DNA of 64,000 nucleotides from Neelides folsomi (lineage: Eukaryota; Arthropoda; Collembola; Neelipleona; Neelidae), in NCBI GenBank assembly GCA_034687125.1, contig JAQGBZ010000143.1:62001-126000 (forward strand), given 5' to 3'. The first letter of the stretch is position 1. The number at the start of each line of letters is the position of its first letter. The position numbers and the translations under genes were made by a program. Shown piece by piece: positions 63,890 to 64,000 of this stretch. The notes beneath the pieces were generated by a model. The model ran no database searches, was not told where the DNA came from, and saw nothing but the letters and a program-made list of their open reading frames with translations.

Positions 63890-64000
63890 CTGTAATGAGT
63901 GTTGGGGAAAAGAGTTGTGAATTGGTTGAGGGTGAGTCAGGTGGTTCATAAGAAGCTTCCTTGAAGGGTGCAGGGGGCCAACAGCCACGTCGGAGGTGTT
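63890..64000 (-). CDS. Probable exon of a gene entering from the right edge
   Basis: On the minus strand one frame is open from the window edge to a donor-like ACAG|GTAAAAA at 63890. It reads RRGCWPPAPFKEASYEPPDS followed by PSTNSQLFSPTLIT, a Pro/Ser-rich composition common in linkers of regulatory proteins. A second frame is also open to the same donor; the third has a stop. The segment is much GC-richer than the sequence just left of the donor, as expected at an exon boundary. The next exon of this gene was not found to the left. The product is unknown. Confidence 0.4.

Noticed and set aside
1-64000. tRNA, rRNA, CRISPR, LINE/SINE, autonomous transposon or virus-derived sequence
   Set aside because: None was recognised: no B-box tRNA pattern in proper context, and no reverse transcriptase, transposase, integrase or capsid-like frame.

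Overview
This is a eukaryotic nuclear window from an arthropod. The reasons are multi-exon genes with short GT-AG introns, an AT-rich background, a divergent ionotropic receptor (a protostome chemoreceptor family), and developmental genes of the gbb, Hey and conundrum type. The exact group cannot be fixed from sequence alone; a springtail or another non-dipteran hexapod is only a guess. All exon models were built by hand from reading frame, splice sites and phase. No search was run.

Layout. 1-4848 (-): N-terminal 1,029 codons of a BICRA/GLTSCR1-like chromatin subunit, running off the left edge. 7253-10816 (-): complete XAB2/SYF1 splicing factor. 11456-13402 (-): complete membrane-anchored short-chain dehydrogenase of SDR16C type. 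15147-15912 (-): 3' exons of a stomatin-like gene, including a 31-nt microexon; its N-terminal exons were not found. 17201-19444 (-): intronless, very AT-rich ionotropic receptor. 20520-21724 (+): a small membrane-protein gene with an in-frame TAG, and a decayed tandem copy of it. 22273-23567 (+): CMPK2-like mitochondrial nucleotide kinase. 23848-24285 (-): secreted Kazal inhibitor. 24.3-33 kb: long gene-poor stretch. 32973-38982 (+): ARHGAP18/conundrum RhoGAP without its first exon(s). 43712-46464 (-): Notch effector Hey. 54325-56533 (+): divergent rhodopsin-like GPCR. 56881-57061: short palindromic ACCCG element with a 14-15 bp target duplication. 59619-62168 (+): BMP5-8/gbb-type ligand. 63890-64000 (-): probable exon of a gene entering from the right.

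Most interesting points. (1) Two head-to-head CSL/Su(H) paired sites, both with a 17-nt spacer, flank Hey at 42813-42845 and 50962-50994, inside GC-rich islands. They are candidate Notch-responsive enhancers, and the first overlaps one CACGCG Hes/Hey-type site and lies near another. (2) The BMP ligand lacks the cysteine used for the interchain disulfide (Ser428), as in GDF9/BMP15, which is unusual for a BMP5-8 type ligand. (3) The GPCR lacks several class A hallmark residues. (4) The ACCCG palindrome looks like a recent insertion. (5) The small membrane-protein gene shows tandem duplication and an internal stop.
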